Origin: Pontiellaceae bacterium B12219
GTDB taxonomy: Bacteria > Verrucomicrobiota > Kiritimatiellia > Kiritimatiellales > Pontiellaceae
Length of the DNA stretch: 62,600 bases
Direction of reading: 5' to 3'
NCBI GenBank assembly: GCA_029432795.1
Contig: JARNMJ010000023.1
Location: forward strand, 1-62,600
A program made the translations under genes and the position numbers. Shown here one piece after another: positions 1 through 8,429 of this stretch; the first letter of the stretch is position 1; the number at the start of each line of letters is the position of its first letter. A model generated the notes under the pieces. The model had not been told where the DNA came from. It did not search any database and saw only the letters and a list, made by a program, of their open reading frames with translations.

Positions 1-43
1 CGTGATTTCTTATTGATGGGGTTTCCATAGATTGGAAAAATTT

Positions 44-92
44 CCTCACGCCTCACGCCTCACGCCTCACGCCTCACGCCTCACGCCTCACG
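44..92. repeat. Tandem heptamer array CCTCACG x7
   Basis: Seven perfect head-to-tail copies of CCTCACG. The array runs straight into the stop codon of the DUF2721 gene: the next bases, CCTA, continue the unit and include CTA, the reverse complement of TAG. A CGTGATT at 1-7 and a near-palindrome TTCCATAGATTGGAA at 23-37 lie just before it. They may be the opposite arm and loop of a larger inverted structure cut by the window edge. Confidence 0.95.
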
Positions 93-93
93 C

Positions 94-483
94 CTACTGC
101 ATATCACTCAGGTGCAGTTCCAATGCCCGGATGGAAATAAGAATTTCATGAATGGAGGCTCCGAGTGACGCGATCAGAAGCAACAGGGCCGCTCCGAATG
201 TAATTGCTGCGATTCCGTTCCAGTTCACATAGATGAGAAACGTGCAGAGTACGCAAAGCAACAGGCTGCTAACACCCAGGACCTGCATTGCGCGGATCAG
301 ATAGAGCCGTTTGCGCAGATTTTCAATCTGCTGCCGCAGTACTTCTTCCGGATGACTGCGAAACTTTTCATGCAGTTGGCGCACCAGCACCGCGTAGGAA
401 AGAAAGCGATTGGTATAGGCCAGCAGAATTAATGAAATGGCGGAAAAAAGCAGGGCGGGCGTAGTGAGTGTTAAATGATTCAT
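94..483 (-). CDS. DUF2721 family membrane protein
   Basis: 129 aa, the usual size for DUF2721. There are three hydrophobic segments: about residues 8-30 (TTPALLFSAISLILLAYTNR), 66-88, and 90-110. The middle holds the charged NLRKRLYLIRAM region typical of the family. It is probably an inner-membrane protein of unknown function. The start follows a GGATCG-like ribosome site. The stop codon is formed by the edge of the CCTCACG heptamer array. It lies downstream of the lipoprotein hydrolase on the same strand, with a 93-bp gap. Confidence 0.75.
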   Translation of the reverse strand: MNHLTLTTPALLFSAISLILLAYTNRFLSYAVLVRQLHEKFRSHPEEVLRQQIENLRKRLYLIRAMQVLGVSSLLLCVLCTFLIYVNWNGIAAITFGAALLLLIASLGASIHEILISIRALELHLSDMQ

Positions 484-576
484 AAGCGATCCTTATTTGC
501 GAAAGGCGTGGACTCTATCATTCGCATCGGAAACCAGACAATCGTATCTTTCAGGTTGAGCGGATAGTGTGCGGAA

Positions 577-1593
577 TCAGGGTTGGTTTATCGCGCTGAA
601 AACAGCGTGAAAAACCTGCTCACGAAACGAATCGGATTCGTTCAGGAGTTGGTGCCGCGCGCCGGGAATCAGATGAATTTCCGCGTGCGGCATTTTTTTA
701 CTGAGGAAATCGAGGTTGTAGTCCCAGTCAACAATATCGTCGTTATCGCCCTGAATGATACAGAGGGAGCCGGACCATTCCGGGAAATCATGCGTTGTTT
801 TTTCCCACCCGTAAAGATCGCTCAAATAATCAAAGGACAGCATGCTGCTGTGCAGAGGGTCTTGTTTAACAAAAGCAAGGTAGGCTTCGTCGGATGAGTT
901 TTTTTTGTCTCTTCGGCGTACCGTATTCGTGAACGGTCGGGCAATGGTATATCCGAATTTACCCCAGGCCCAGTGCTCGTGCCGAATCAGCGGGGCGAGA
1001 AAAACAAGATGTTTAAAAGGGATGTTGCCCTCATTGGCATAGAGATATTCCAATGCGATGGAGCAGCCTGTGCTGTGGGCGATCAGATTAAACGGCTGAG
1101 GGAGAACCGTGGCCGCCCGTTCAGCAATATCCTGAAACTGCGCGGCACAAAGCGCGAACGCGCCGGTATCGGTCCGGGCTCCGCTCGATAGACCATGTCC
1201 CGGAAGATCCCAGACGACAACGGCATATTTCTGTTTAACGGCTTCCCGAATGAAGCTGGACAGGGTGCCGGTATGATCAAAATAACCGTGCAGTAAAAAG
1301 AGGCTGCTCCGCGCATGCCCCGGTATGAAGAGGTGTACAGCCAGCGTTTCATTTTGGGACTCAACGGTTCCGAAATAATGCGCTGCGTCAGGGACGCTCA
1401 AATCATAATAATCAAAGTATTTTTGAATGGCCTCGGAGGGGATAAAGGAGACATCCGGTTCCAAAGGTTGGATTTCCTCTTCGATCTGTTGCCGGTTAAA
1501 GGCCTGCCAGTTCGGCTGTTCGCTGTTCGAGCGGAAATAGGAGCAGCCCTGAAGCAGGACGCACAACGGCATGAGTTTTAATAGACGCTTCAT
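577..1593 (-). CDS. Lipoprotein alpha/beta hydrolase (lysophospholipase-like)
   Basis: 338 aa from the ATG at 1593; a TTG 12 nt upstream is less likely. The N-terminus is a lipoprotein signal ending LLQGC, so the protein is probably membrane-anchored. The alpha/beta-hydrolase core shows LFLLHGYFDHTG (oxyanion region), the nucleophile elbow IAHSTGCS with Ser as nucleophile, a late acid in GDNDDIVDW, and the catalytic His in PGARHQLLNES. It resembles serine aminopeptidase S33/monoacylglycerol lipase enzymes; the substrate cannot be told. It lies 60 bp downstream of thiH on the same strand and may be co-transcribed, but has no evident thiamine role. A near copy of the dispersed palindrome (TTCCAAAGGTTGGAT, 1459-1473) lies inside it. 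Confidence 0.75.
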   Translation of the reverse strand: MKRLLKLMPLCVLLQGCSYFRSNSEQPNWQAFNRQQIEEEIQPLEPDVSFIPSEAIQKYFDYYDLSVPDAAHYFGTVESQNETLAVHLFIPGHARSSLFLLHGYFDHTGTLSSFIREAVKQKYAVVVWDLPGHGLSSGARTDTGAFALCAAQFQDIAERAATVLPQPFNLIAHSTGCSIALEYLYANEGNIPFKHLVFLAPLIRHEHWAWGKFGYTIARPFTNTVRRRDKKNSSDEAYLAFVKQDPLHSSMLSFDYLSDLYGWEKTTHDFPEWSGSLCIIQGDNDDIVDWDYNLDFLSKKMPHAEIHLIPGARHQLLNESDSFREQVFHAVFSAINQP

Positions 1594-1652
1594 TTTGAAA
1601 TACAACCTGGGATTTTCCGTATTGCTTCGGCTTTCGCCGGAGCGCTGAACAC

Positions 1653-2789
1653 TCAGGCCTTGGCATAGGCCGCCGGCTCGCGGTAGGTTGAGTCCCAGTT
1701 TTTGAAGACCGGCTCCAGTCCTTTGGAGCGGAGCATCTCGCAGAATTCAGGAATGGTGCGTTCATCGCTGATCTCAAACTGCTCGGTTGACTCTTCGGAG
1801 TCTTCGCTGTACCCCCCGACAGTGGTTTTGCTGGCAATGCTCATCTTGGAAATGCCGACACCGGCCATGCCGTCGCGCACACGCGCCGGTTCGCGGGTGG
1901 AGAGCACCAGGGGGACATCCGGCAGGCAGATACGCATAGCGAAAATATATTGCGCCAGCATTTTTTCATCGACGGGAAAGTCGGCCTGAAAGCCGCCCAT
2001 TTGCGGGCGAATACGCGGGAAAGAAATGGAGACACCGGCCTGCCAGTAGGTTTTCAGCAAATATTTTGCGTGGCGATATACACAGAGCATATCAAAGGCC
2101 GGATCGGCCAGTCCAAGCAGGGCACCAATACCAACGGCCCGGAATCCGTTTTTCAGTGCGCGGTCCGGAGCAGTCAGTCGGGCATGGAAATCGCGCTTGT
2201 CGCCCCAGCGGTGCATTTCTTCATAAACCACCTGATCGTAGGTTTCCTGATAAATCGTCACGCCGGTGCAGCCCGCTTCAGCCAGCTCTCCATACTCACT
2301 TCCAGACATTGGAAACACTTCAATGTTCACGTTGTGAATATATTCCGCGGCAATCGAAATGCATTTTTTCAAATAGGGTACATCCGCCTCCGGCATCCGT
2401 TCGCCGGTCAACAGCACCAGTTCTTCAAAATGCATGGTCTGGATGGCTTCCATTTCGTGGCGCAGCTGAGCTTCATTGAGCACGGCGCGCGTGGCCCGCC
2501 GGTCGGCGGCCAATCCGCAATATTGGCATCCGCCATTGCAGAAATTGGAAAGGTAGAGCGGAGTGTAGAGGGAAATTGTTCGTCCGAAATGCCGCTTGGT
2601 AATCGATTGCGCACGCTGCGCCATCAGCTCCAGAAATTCGCCGGCCGCAGGAGAGAGCATCAGCGCCAGTTCCCGTTCGGTCGGATTCTCGGAAAGAATG
2701 GCGGCACGGATGGCCGCTTTGTCCTCGCTTCCGGTCATTGGAAGCCAGCGTGCGGGGTCGAGCCAGTTGGGAAGATCTTTAGTCGTCAT
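1653..2789 (-). CDS. ThiH, 2-iminoacetate synthase (tyrosine lyase)
   Basis: 378 aa, normal for ThiH. Radical-SAM enzyme that cleaves tyrosine to dehydroglycine (2-iminoacetate), the glycine-derived part of the thiazole moiety of thiamine. The CxxxCxxC cluster motif is at residues 84-91 ([11 protein letters not shown]), with the ThiH-type C-terminal extension after the barrel. The start ATG overlaps the end of thiG in ATGACGACTAA (11 nt), which implies translational coupling. Using ThiH rather than the oxygen-dependent ThiO suggests an anaerobic or facultative life. Two palindrome-like copies, TTCCAGACATTGGAA (2300-2314) and TTCCGGTCATTGGAA (2729-2743), lie inside the gene. Confidence 0.93.
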   Translation of the reverse strand: MTTKDLPNWLDPARWLPMTGSEDKAAIRAAILSENPTERELALMLSPAAGEFLELMAQRAQSITKRHFGRTISLYTPLYLSNFCNGGCQYCGLAADRRATRAVLNEAQLRHEMEAIQTMHFEELVLLTGERMPEADVPYLKKCISIAAEYIHNVNIEVFPMSGSEYGELAEAGCTGVTIYQETYDQVVYEEMHRWGDKRDFHARLTAPDRALKNGFRAVGIGALLGLADPAFDMLCVYRHAKYLLKTYWQAGVSISFPRIRPQMGGFQADFPVDEKMLAQYIFAMRICLPDVPLVLSTREPARVRDGMAGVGISKMSIASKTTVGGYSEDSEESTEQFEISDERTIPEFCEMLRSKGLEPVFKNWDSTYREPAAYAKA

Positions 2790-3561
2790 TGGATAAAAAA
2801 CTCGTTAGGGGTGAACTGGCAACTGCAACTTCGGAGGTCGGCATGAGACCCGCGAGCCGGGCCGCTCGGCCGGCTTCAACACCGGTCTTAAAGGCACCGC
2901 CCATGGCGGCCGGATTTTCGGCGGCAGCAATGGCGGAGTTGACGAGTACGGCATCGCATCCCATTTCCATGGCGCAGGCCGCCTCGGAAGGTGCGCGGAG
3001 GCCTGCATCCACCACGACCGGCACATTGGCATCGCAAACGATAATCTTGATCATGTCGGCGGTGGATAAGCCTTTTCCGGTTCCGATGGCAGCGCCCAGC
3101 GGCATCACTGCCGCGCAGCCGATGTCTTCGAGGCGCTTGGCCAAAACCGGATCGGCCGGAATGTAGGGGAGCACCAGGAAATCCTGCTTTACCAGTTCAA
3201 TGGCGGCTTCGTAGGTTTCGATCGGATCGGGGAGCAAATGATGTGGGTTCGGGTGAATTTCGAGTTTCACAAACGGGCTTTTGCTCAGCTCTCGGCCAAG
3301 CATTGCGGCGCGGATTGCTTCTTTGGCATTCATGGCACCGGAGGTGTTGGGCATCAGGCGGACGGTTTTCAGTTCCGCGAGCGGGCCGTAGAGATCGTCT
3401 TCCGCCTGTGCGCGGTTAAAACGGCGCAGGGCAACCGTGACCAGTTCTGTGCCGGAAGCCTTGACGGCTTCGATCATAGCCTGCGTGCTGGAAAACTTTC
3501 CGGTTCCGAGAAACAGGCGCGAGCCGAGTTCCTGATCACCTATTTTGAGTGTGTCTGACAT
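2779..3561 (-). CDS. ThiG, thiazole synthase
   Basis: 260 aa, normal length. It condenses deoxyxylulose 5-phosphate, 2-iminoacetate and ThiS thiocarboxylate to form the thiazole phosphate. Typical features are the N-terminal [10 protein letters not shown], the Schiff-base lysine region [16 protein letters not shown], and the phosphate-binding end [18 protein letters not shown]. It is the second gene of the riboswitch-led thiSGH operon, 129 nt after thiS and overlapping thiH. The thiS-thiG spacer is AT-rich and holds loosely 7-nt-periodic sequence (CTAAATG, CTAATTG; later GTTTAGA, GCTTAGG) like the intergenic arrays elsewhere, but more decayed. Confidence 0.95.
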   Translation of the reverse strand: MSDTLKIGDQELGSRLFLGTGKFSSTQAMIEAVKASGTELVTVALRRFNRAQAEDDLYGPLAELKTVRLMPNTSGAMNAKEAIRAAMLGRELSKSPFVKLEIHPNPHHLLPDPIETYEAAIELVKQDFLVLPYIPADPVLAKRLEDIGCAAVMPLGAAIGTGKGLSTADMIKIIVCDANVPVVVDAGLRAPSEAACAMEMGCDAVLVNSAIAAAENPAAMGGAFKTGVEAGRAARLAGLMPTSEVAVASSPLTSFLSNDD

Positions 3562-3690
3562 ATTCTAGTCCTTTTGGTCGTGAAAATTTCTAAATGCTAA
3601 TTGCTGCATCCTAAACAGGAATCAATCGGTCTCTCTGTTTCGAGTTTAGATTTTTGTGCTTAGGGTTTCTTTGGCGGCCTGCCGACGAAG

Positions 3691-3891
3691 CTAGCCACCT
3701 CCCACAAAGACGAGCATCTCGACTTCGTCATTTTCATTCAGCGCAGTATTTTTCCAATCTTCGGAAGCAATCACATTGCCGTTCACCATTAAAGCGGTGT
3801 GGGCTTTGTTTGCTCCGAGCTCTTCGAGCAGGGCATCGATGGTTCCGTTGCCCGTGTGTTCGTGTGTTTCGCCATTCACAGTTAATTTCAT
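3691..3891 (-). CDS. ThiS, sulfur carrier protein
   Basis: 66 aa from the ATG at 3891, which has TTTGGAG before it; a TTG 12 nt upstream is unlikely. Ubiquitin-fold sulfur carrier for thiazole formation. It begins MKLTVNGE and ends VFVGGG, so the conserved C-terminal Gly-Gly that is adenylated and thiocarboxylated is present, here with one extra Gly. It is the first gene after the TPP riboswitch. No thiF is visible in the window. A one-mismatch palindrome TTCCAATCTTCGGAA lies at 3752-3766. Confidence 0.93.
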   Translation of the reverse strand: MKLTVNGETHEHTGNGTIDALLEELGANKAHTALMVNGNVIASEDWKNTALNENDEVEMLVFVGGG

Positions 3892-3944
3892 AAAGGTCTC
3901 CAAACAAAAAAAGCGTTCCCGGAATACGGAAACGCTTTAAAACT

Positions 3945-4040
3945 CGTTCCACGCTTCCTTGCGCCGGTATGATCCGGATCAGGTTCAACGGGTATTATCT
4001 CAGCGCATTCCAAGCTTTGGAACGGCACCCCGGGTGACTG
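3945..4040 (-). promoter_or_regulatory. TPP riboswitch (THI element)
   Basis: Read on the minus strand, it has the conserved THI-box pieces in order: CCCGGGGTGCC, GCTGAGATAATACCC, GTTGAACCTGATCCGGATC and ATACCGGCGCAAGGAAG. It lies 54 nt upstream of thiS and should repress thiSGH when thiamine pyrophosphate is plentiful. The variable P3 stem between GGGGTGCC and GCTGAGA is an exact copy of the dispersed palindrome, TTCCAAAGCTTGGAA (4008-4022). Ends are approximate because I did not fold P1. Confidence 0.93.
4008..4022. repeat. TTCCAANNNTTGGAA palindrome (in riboswitch P3)
   Basis: Exact copy, central GCT on the plus strand. It forms the optional P3 hairpin of the TPP riboswitch, so the dispersed element has been accommodated inside a structured regulatory RNA. 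Confidence 0.95.
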
Positions 4041-4122
4041 GTTGAAGAGGTTGCCAACGGACGGCTTCAAAGTAAAGCGGGAAGGGCTGAAAAGGCTTTG
4101 GGTAAAAAAAGTATTTTTCTTG

Positions 4123-4150
4123 TTGCCGAGTCGGTCGGTTCTGCTAAATT
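4123..4150 (+). promoter_or_regulatory. Possible sigma70 promoter for the tRNA-Glu pair
   Basis: TTGCCG, a 16-nt spacer, then TAAATT, ending 20 nt before the first tRNA. The position and hexamers suit a housekeeping promoter for the two tRNA genes. This is inferred from sequence alone. Confidence 0.4.
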
Positions 4151-4170
4151 ACGCCCTCGTTTTTACCGAA

Positions 4171-4246
4171 GACCCCTTCGTCTAGTGGCCTAGGACTCCA
4201 GGTTTTCATCCTGGCAACACGGGTTCGAGTCCCGTAGGGGTCGCCA
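4171..4246 (+). tRNA. tRNA-Glu (TTC)
   Basis: Cloverleaf assembled by eye. Acceptor GACCCCT pairs with AGGGGTC; the anticodon stem CCAGG/CCTGG encloses the loop TTTTCAT, anticodon TTC. The T arm is ACGGGTTCGAGTCCCGT, followed by an encoded CCA. It is identical to the copy 106 bp downstream. Confidence 0.96.
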
Positions 4247-4276
4247 TTTTTAAATGGTGTTTCGGAAAAAACTGAA

Positions 4277-4352
4277 GACCCCTTCGTCTAGTGGCCTAGG
4301 ACTCCAGGTTTTCATCCTGGCAACACGGGTTCGAGTCCCGTAGGGGTCGCCA
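4277..4352 (+). tRNA. tRNA-Glu (TTC), second identical copy
   Basis: Same sequence as the tRNA at 4171, including the encoded CCA. The 7 bases before each copy also match nearly (accgaa/actgaa), so this is a recent tandem duplication. A run of eight T follows shortly after CCA and may end the transcript. Confidence 0.96.
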
Positions 4353-4442
4353 CCTCTTTTTTTTACGATCATTCCATGTAATTCATGGGCATTATCCCAT
4401 TGCGTTCAGTTTTCCCGTGTAAATCAGGTTTTTCATTTGCAT

Positions 4443-4457
4443 TTCCAAGGGTTGGAA
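4443..4457. repeat. TTCCAANNNTTGGAA palindrome (intergenic)
   Basis: Exact copy, central GGG, in the 263-bp gap between the tRNA pair and tolQ. The rest of the gap shows two short imperfect hairpins (around 4477-4495 and 4497-4517) and nothing gene-like. Confidence 0.95.
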
Positions 4458-4615
4458 ATATCTTTGGAGGGTCGTCGGAAGGCATCTGCCTTCGTGCCGG
4501 CGATAAACCGTTAGCCGGGATGGACTAACCGGGTGGATTTTCTTCCTTTCCGATCGTTTCCGCAATGGCCCGAATACGGTGATCTGAGAACTTTTTTAAA
4601 CGGAACATATTTACC

Positions 4616-5368
4616 ATGGAAATTTTTGACTCTCTGCTTTTTGCTCTGCCGGTCGCCGATGTCAGTTCTGCTTTCTGGGACAGTACAATGCCCGGAAAAA
4701 TTATTGTGATTCTGCTGTTCATCGGTTCGGCGATGGCCTGGACCATTATGTACACCAAGGGGGTGCAGTTGCGCTTTGCCAGTCGCAGCACTGTTGAGTT
4801 CCTCGAAACGTTCCGGTCGGAACGGAATCCGACCGCTCTTTTTGCCAGCGATGAGGAATTCGCCGGAACACCGCTGAATACCATCTATAATGCGGGCTGC
4901 ATTGCGCTGGGGAATGAGCTGAGTACACACGGGATTGATCCCGATGATGTGCTGCTTGCCGATCAAACGTCCGAAATGCACCGCCGGCTGACGCTGCATC
5001 AATTGGAAACCCTGCGCTCGGTGGTGGACCGCAACGTGGCGGATGAAGCGCTCAATCTGGAAGATCAGATGGGTATGCTGGCCACGGCGGTGAGTGCCGC
5101 GCCTTTTCTGGGACTGCTCGGTACGGTCTGGGGGGTGATGGATGCCTTCAGCGGAATGGCTGCCTCCGGGTCGGCTGCATTGTCGGCGGTGGCGCCGGGG
5201 ATTTCCGGTGCGTTGCTGACCACGATTGTCGGACTGATTGTCGCACTGCCTTCGATGGTGGGCTACAACACGCTTTCCTCTCAAATTCGTCGAATTTCAG
5301 TTCAGATGGATAATTTCGCACAGGAATTTATTTCTGAAATCCAGAATACGTACGTAATCGAGGGTTAA
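4616..5368 (+). CDS. TolQ/ExbB-type proton channel
   Basis: 250 aa. MotA/TolQ/ExbB family inner-membrane subunit that, with TolR, turns proton flow into work for the Tol-Pal envelope machine. There are three membrane segments at about residues 28-46, 157-180 and 196-218. The last two carry the family signature AAPFLGLLGTVWGVMDAF and GISGALLTTIVGLIVALP. It is the first gene of a compact operon: tolR starts 3 nt after its stop. The order tolQ-tolR-tolA-like-tolB-pal makes TolQ more likely than ExbB. Confidence 0.92.
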   Translation: MEIFDSLLFALPVADVSSAFWDSTMPGKIIVILLFIGSAMAWTIMYTKGVQLRFASRSTVEFLETFRSERNPTALFASDEEFAGTPLNTIYNAGCIALGNELSTHGIDPDDVLLADQTSEMHRRLTLHQLETLRSVVDRNVADEALNLEDQMGMLATAVSAAPFLGLLGTVWGVMDAFSGMAASGSAALSAVAPGISGALLTTIVGLIVALPSMVGYNTLSSQIRRISVQMDNFAQEFISEIQNTYVIEG

Positions 5369-5371
5369 GTC

Positions 5372-5779
5372 GTGGCGAGAAGAACTTCTCTAGTTAACCT
5401 GAATCAGATCAGCGACATCAATATGACGCCGCTGATGGATCTGACGTTTATTCTGCTGATCACGTTTATTATCACGTTCCCGCTGATCGAGCAGGGGATT
5501 GCCATCAATCTCCCGAAAGGAAAAGCGGCGGATATGATGGAAGCGGAAACGCGTTCCATCAGCCTCAATGTCGATAAACAGCTTTATTTGGACGATGTTC
5601 CGGTTTCGGCAGATGAGTTGCGTGTTTCCATGTCGGAAATCGGGATCAATAATCCCGATATGACGATTTATGTGCGGGCCGACCGGAAGCTTCCCTATGG
5701 TGAAGTGGTCGAGATTATGAAAATTCTTCACGATGCCAATATCACCAAAATGGCGCTGGTTACCGAAGCGGATCAATAG
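5372..5779 (+). CDS. TolR/ExbD-type protein
   Basis: 135 aa, GTG start with GAGGG just upstream. One membrane helix at about residues 20-40 holds the proton-path aspartate (D23 in INMTPLMDLTFILL), followed by a periplasmic domain with VDKQLYLDDVPV and the ExbD/TolR-like ending DANITKMALVTE. It partners TolQ to energise the Tol-Pal complex. The next gene's start lies about 110 nt downstream. Confidence 0.92.
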   Translation: MARRTSLVNLNQISDINMTPLMDLTFILLITFIITFPLIEQGIAINLPKGKAADMMEAETRSISLNVDKQLYLDDVPVSADELRVSMSEIGINNPDMTIYVRADRKLPYGEVVEIMKILHDANITKMALVTEADQ

Positions 5780-5888
5780 GACCTGGATTGATGAATGTTT
5801 GGCGTGATGGATGGATGGGGAGAGGCCGTTCCTGGAAGGGGAAGCGTTTTGCATTGATCCAGCCATTGGAATTCCGGGAGGTCGTTCT

Positions 5889-6638
5889 ATGACGTCGTTC
5901 CAGCGCAAAGTTGCACTGCGGGTGGTGGGTATTCACCTCGCTGTTATTCTGATGTTGGTTATTCTTTCGGGGCTGAAAGGCTGTTTCCGGCGTAAACCGA
6001 AACCGGAAATTGTTACGTTTATTGAATTCGGGCAGCCCGCGCCCGCGGTGGCGGTCCAGCAGGTTGCGCAGATGGCCGAGCCGGAGCCGGTCGCACCAGC
6101 CCCGGCCCCTGAACCCGAACCGGTGAAGAAAACCATCCCGAAACCGACTCCAACGCCAATACCGAAGCCGACCCCTAAACCGAAGCCGAAGCCCGAACCG
6201 GCAAAGCCGAAATGGAAACCGGTCGATCCGAAGGATATTAAAATCGGCAAGAAAGTGGCTGACCCCAAGCCGGTTAAGCCGGCCGTGGATCCCAGCGAAA
6301 TTTCGAAAGCTCTTTCCAGCGTGCAAACCACGGCCAAGTCCACTCCGGGACCGATTGGAAATCCGAATGCTGATGCTGCTTATATTTCTAGGATAGGAAG
6401 TTTTTTCGATCAGCGATGGACGAAACCGGCGTCGTCGGCGCCGGCAGCCTCGGCGGTGGTTCGGATTTATATTTCGGAATGGGGTACGATTACGCGGCGG
6501 ATAAAAATCCAGGGCTCAGGCGATTCCGAATTCGATGCATCGGTTATGCGTACGGTGGAATCTGTGAGTACGGTTCCCAAACCGCCTTCAGGCTTTCCAT
6601 ATGATTATGTTGAGGTAGAATTCAGAATCAGAAATTAG
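5889..6638 (+). CDS. Short TolA/TonB-like energy transducer
   Basis: 249 aa from the ATG at 5889, which has GGGAGG before it; an in-frame ATG at 5811 would add 26 residues before the membrane anchor and is less likely. There is one N-terminal anchor (about residues 10-29), then a Pro/Lys/Glu-rich stretch (about 65-130) with PKPTP-type repeats, a linker, and a C-terminal TonB/TolA-like domain starting near YISRIGSFFDQRW. Its place between tolR and tolB implies the TolA job of linking the motor to TolB/Pal. It is far shorter than E. coli TolA (over 400 aa), and a proline-rich rod replaces the long helical domain. Confidence 0.8.
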   Translation: MTSFQRKVALRVVGIHLAVILMLVILSGLKGCFRRKPKPEIVTFIEFGQPAPAVAVQQVAQMAEPEPVAPAPAPEPEPVKKTIPKPTPTPIPKPTPKPKPKPEPAKPKWKPVDPKDIKIGKKVADPKPVKPAVDPSEISKALSSVQTTAKSTPGPIGNPNADAAYISRIGSFFDQRWTKPASSAPAASAVVRIYISEWGTITRRIKIQGSGDSEFDASVMRTVESVSTVPKPPSGFPYDYVEVEFRIRN

Positions 6639-6659
6639 AATCTATTGCGGAGTGTTTGT

Positions 6660-7841
6660 ATGATTAGACGACTATTTATTGGGTTCAGCATGCTGTTGGC
6701 GGCCTCTTCCTTTGCACAGCGTGCAGTGGTGGAGCGCGAGGGCAGTGGTAAAATATCCATCAATCTGGCCGGCTATCGCACCGGCAGCGATACGGCATCG
6801 CGCAACTTTCTTTCGGTTTTAAAGTCGGATCTCATCCGGTCGGGCTATTTCACGGTGACGTCGTCGACCGCCTCGATCAATGTGGTGGGTCAGGTTCGTG
6901 CCGGAAGTCAGATGAAGGCCGATGTTCAGGTGTATAATGTGGCAACGCGCGCACGGCTGTTGGGAAAATCCTACGACGGCCCCTCAACGGCTTCTTCCGC
7001 GCTGGCACATCGGGTGGCCGATGAGATTGTTTATGCGGTAACCGGAAAGCCGGGCATGGCTTCTGCCAAAATTGCGGTGGTCGGCACTCGGTCCGGTCGT
7101 AAAGAGCTCTATATTTGCGATATGGATGGCAAAAATATGCGGCAGATCACAAACGACCGCAGCATTGTGGTGGGGCCACGCTGGACGCCCGACGGAAAGA
7201 ATCTGGTGTATACTTCCTATAAACGCGGCTATCCGAATGTGTTCATTACCAGCAGCGGTAAACCGCTGGCGAGCTACGGCGGTCTGAATGCCAGCGGTGC
7301 CATTTCGCCCGATGGAAAAAGTATGGCGGTGATTCTTTCCAAAGACGGGAATCCGGAGCTTTATGTTAAGAATCTGCGCACCGGTTCATTAAAGCGTTTG
7401 AGCAGAACGCAGCGAGGGAATGAGGCGAGTCCGTGCTGGTCGCCGGACGGGAATCATATTGTCTATGTTTCCGATGCGTCGGGGCGCCCGCATGTCTATA
7501 TTATTTCCGCCAATGGGGGTACGCCAAAGCGGATTTCCAGCAGCGGCACGGAGAATGTGGCTCCCGACTGGGGCAAAAATGGTTACATCACCTGGAGCAG
7601 CCGGATTGGCGGGAAATACCGGGTGGTGGTGGCCAATCCGCTGAACCGAACCATGCGTACGCTGGAGACGGACTGGGCGGACTATGAAGATCCTCATTGG
7701 GCACCGGACGGACGGCATATCATCTGCGCCCGCACCTCGAACCACCAATCCGCTATCTACCTCCTTGACACGCTGAAAGATTCTCCTGTAGCTTTGATTT
7801 CAGGGTCGGGCGACTGGTATTCACCGGCGGTGTCTCCTTAA
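6660..7841 (+). CDS. TolB, periplasmic beta-propeller of Tol-Pal
   Basis: 393 aa from the ATG at 6660 (GGAG 8 nt upstream; an in-frame TTG at 6645 is less likely). Signal peptide MIRRLFIGFSMLLAASSFAQ. An N-terminal alpha/beta domain (about 20-140) is followed by a six-bladed propeller whose blades repeat motifs such as PRWTPDGKNLVYTS, GAISPDGKSMAVI and PCWSPDGNHIVYVS. It binds Pal and the TolA-like protein in the periplasm. Confidence 0.93.
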   Translation: MIRRLFIGFSMLLAASSFAQRAVVEREGSGKISINLAGYRTGSDTASRNFLSVLKSDLIRSGYFTVTSSTASINVVGQVRAGSQMKADVQVYNVATRARLLGKSYDGPSTASSALAHRVADEIVYAVTGKPGMASAKIAVVGTRSGRKELYICDMDGKNMRQITNDRSIVVGPRWTPDGKNLVYTSYKRGYPNVFITSSGKPLASYGGLNASGAISPDGKSMAVILSKDGNPELYVKNLRTGSLKRLSRTQRGNEASPCWSPDGNHIVYVSDASGRPHVYIISANGGTPKRISSSGTENVAPDWGKNGYITWSSRIGGKYRVVVANPLNRTMRTLETDWADYEDPHWAPDGRHIICARTSNHQSAIYLLDTLKDSPVALISGSGDWYSPAVSP

Positions 7842-7863
7842 TCCATCAAGTGGAGTTGTTTTA

Positions 7864-8379
7864 ATGAATAAGATATTTTTCAAGATGTTTCTCTTTGTTG
7901 CTGTTGCCGGTTCGCTGGTTTTTCTCGGCGGTTGCCGATCCAATAAAGCAGATGCCGATTTATATGGTTCGGATAATCTCTACGGCGATCCGTTGCTGGG
8001 GGATATGCCTCTTAATGATATCGGCGGACTTCCGGCCGATGGGGACCGCAGCCTCTTCCCTGCCGTGTATTTTGCGTATGACAGTTCGCAGGTGAATCCG
8101 GAAGAAGCCAAAAAGTGCGAAGATGTCGCGAATTACCTTAACAAGGGAAAAGGGCAGGGCGTGATTGTTGAAGGGCATACGGATGAGCGTGGCAGCCGGG
8201 AATATAACCTGGCGCTTGGTGAACGCCGTGCATTGGCCGTTCGCGATTATCTGATCAGCCTCGGGGTCAACCCGGCCATTATTCAGACGAAAAGTTATGG
8301 CGAAGAAATGCCCGATAATATGGGACACGATGAAAGTGCCTGGCGTCAAAACCGCCGTGTAGTATTTGCGATTTATTAA
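7864..8379 (+). CDS. Pal, peptidoglycan-associated lipoprotein
   Basis: 171 aa. Lipoprotein signal with lipobox FLGGC (Cys24), a short linker, then an OmpA-like domain. It has YFAYDSSQVNPEEA and the peptidoglycan-binding EGHTDERGSREYNLALGERR. It anchors the outer membrane to the cell wall and completes the operon. It is followed 14 nt later by a strong intrinsic terminator, so the operon probably ends here. Confidence 0.95.
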   Translation: MNKIFFKMFLFVAVAGSLVFLGGCRSNKADADLYGSDNLYGDPLLGDMPLNDIGGLPADGDRSLFPAVYFAYDSSQVNPEEAKKCEDVANYLNKGKGQGVIVEGHTDERGSREYNLALGERRALAVRDYLISLGVNPAIIQTKSYGEEMPDNMGHDESAWRQNRRVVFAIY

Positions 8380-8393
8380 TCGAGGCTTTTTCA

Positions 8394-8424
8394 AAGGCGC
8401 GGCCTGATGCCGCGCCTTTTTTTT
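8394..8424 (+). terminator. Intrinsic terminator after pal
   Basis: Stem AAGGCGCGGC, loop CTGAT, stem GCCGCGCCTT, then a run of eight T. It ends the tol-pal operon 14 nt after the stop of pal and lies 5 nt before the next start codon. Confidence 0.92.
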
Positions 8425-8429
8425 CTCCC

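Noticed and set aside
44-92. CRISPR array
   Set aside because: The CCTCACG units are contiguous 7-mers without spacers; the same holds for AATTACG at 42221-42269.
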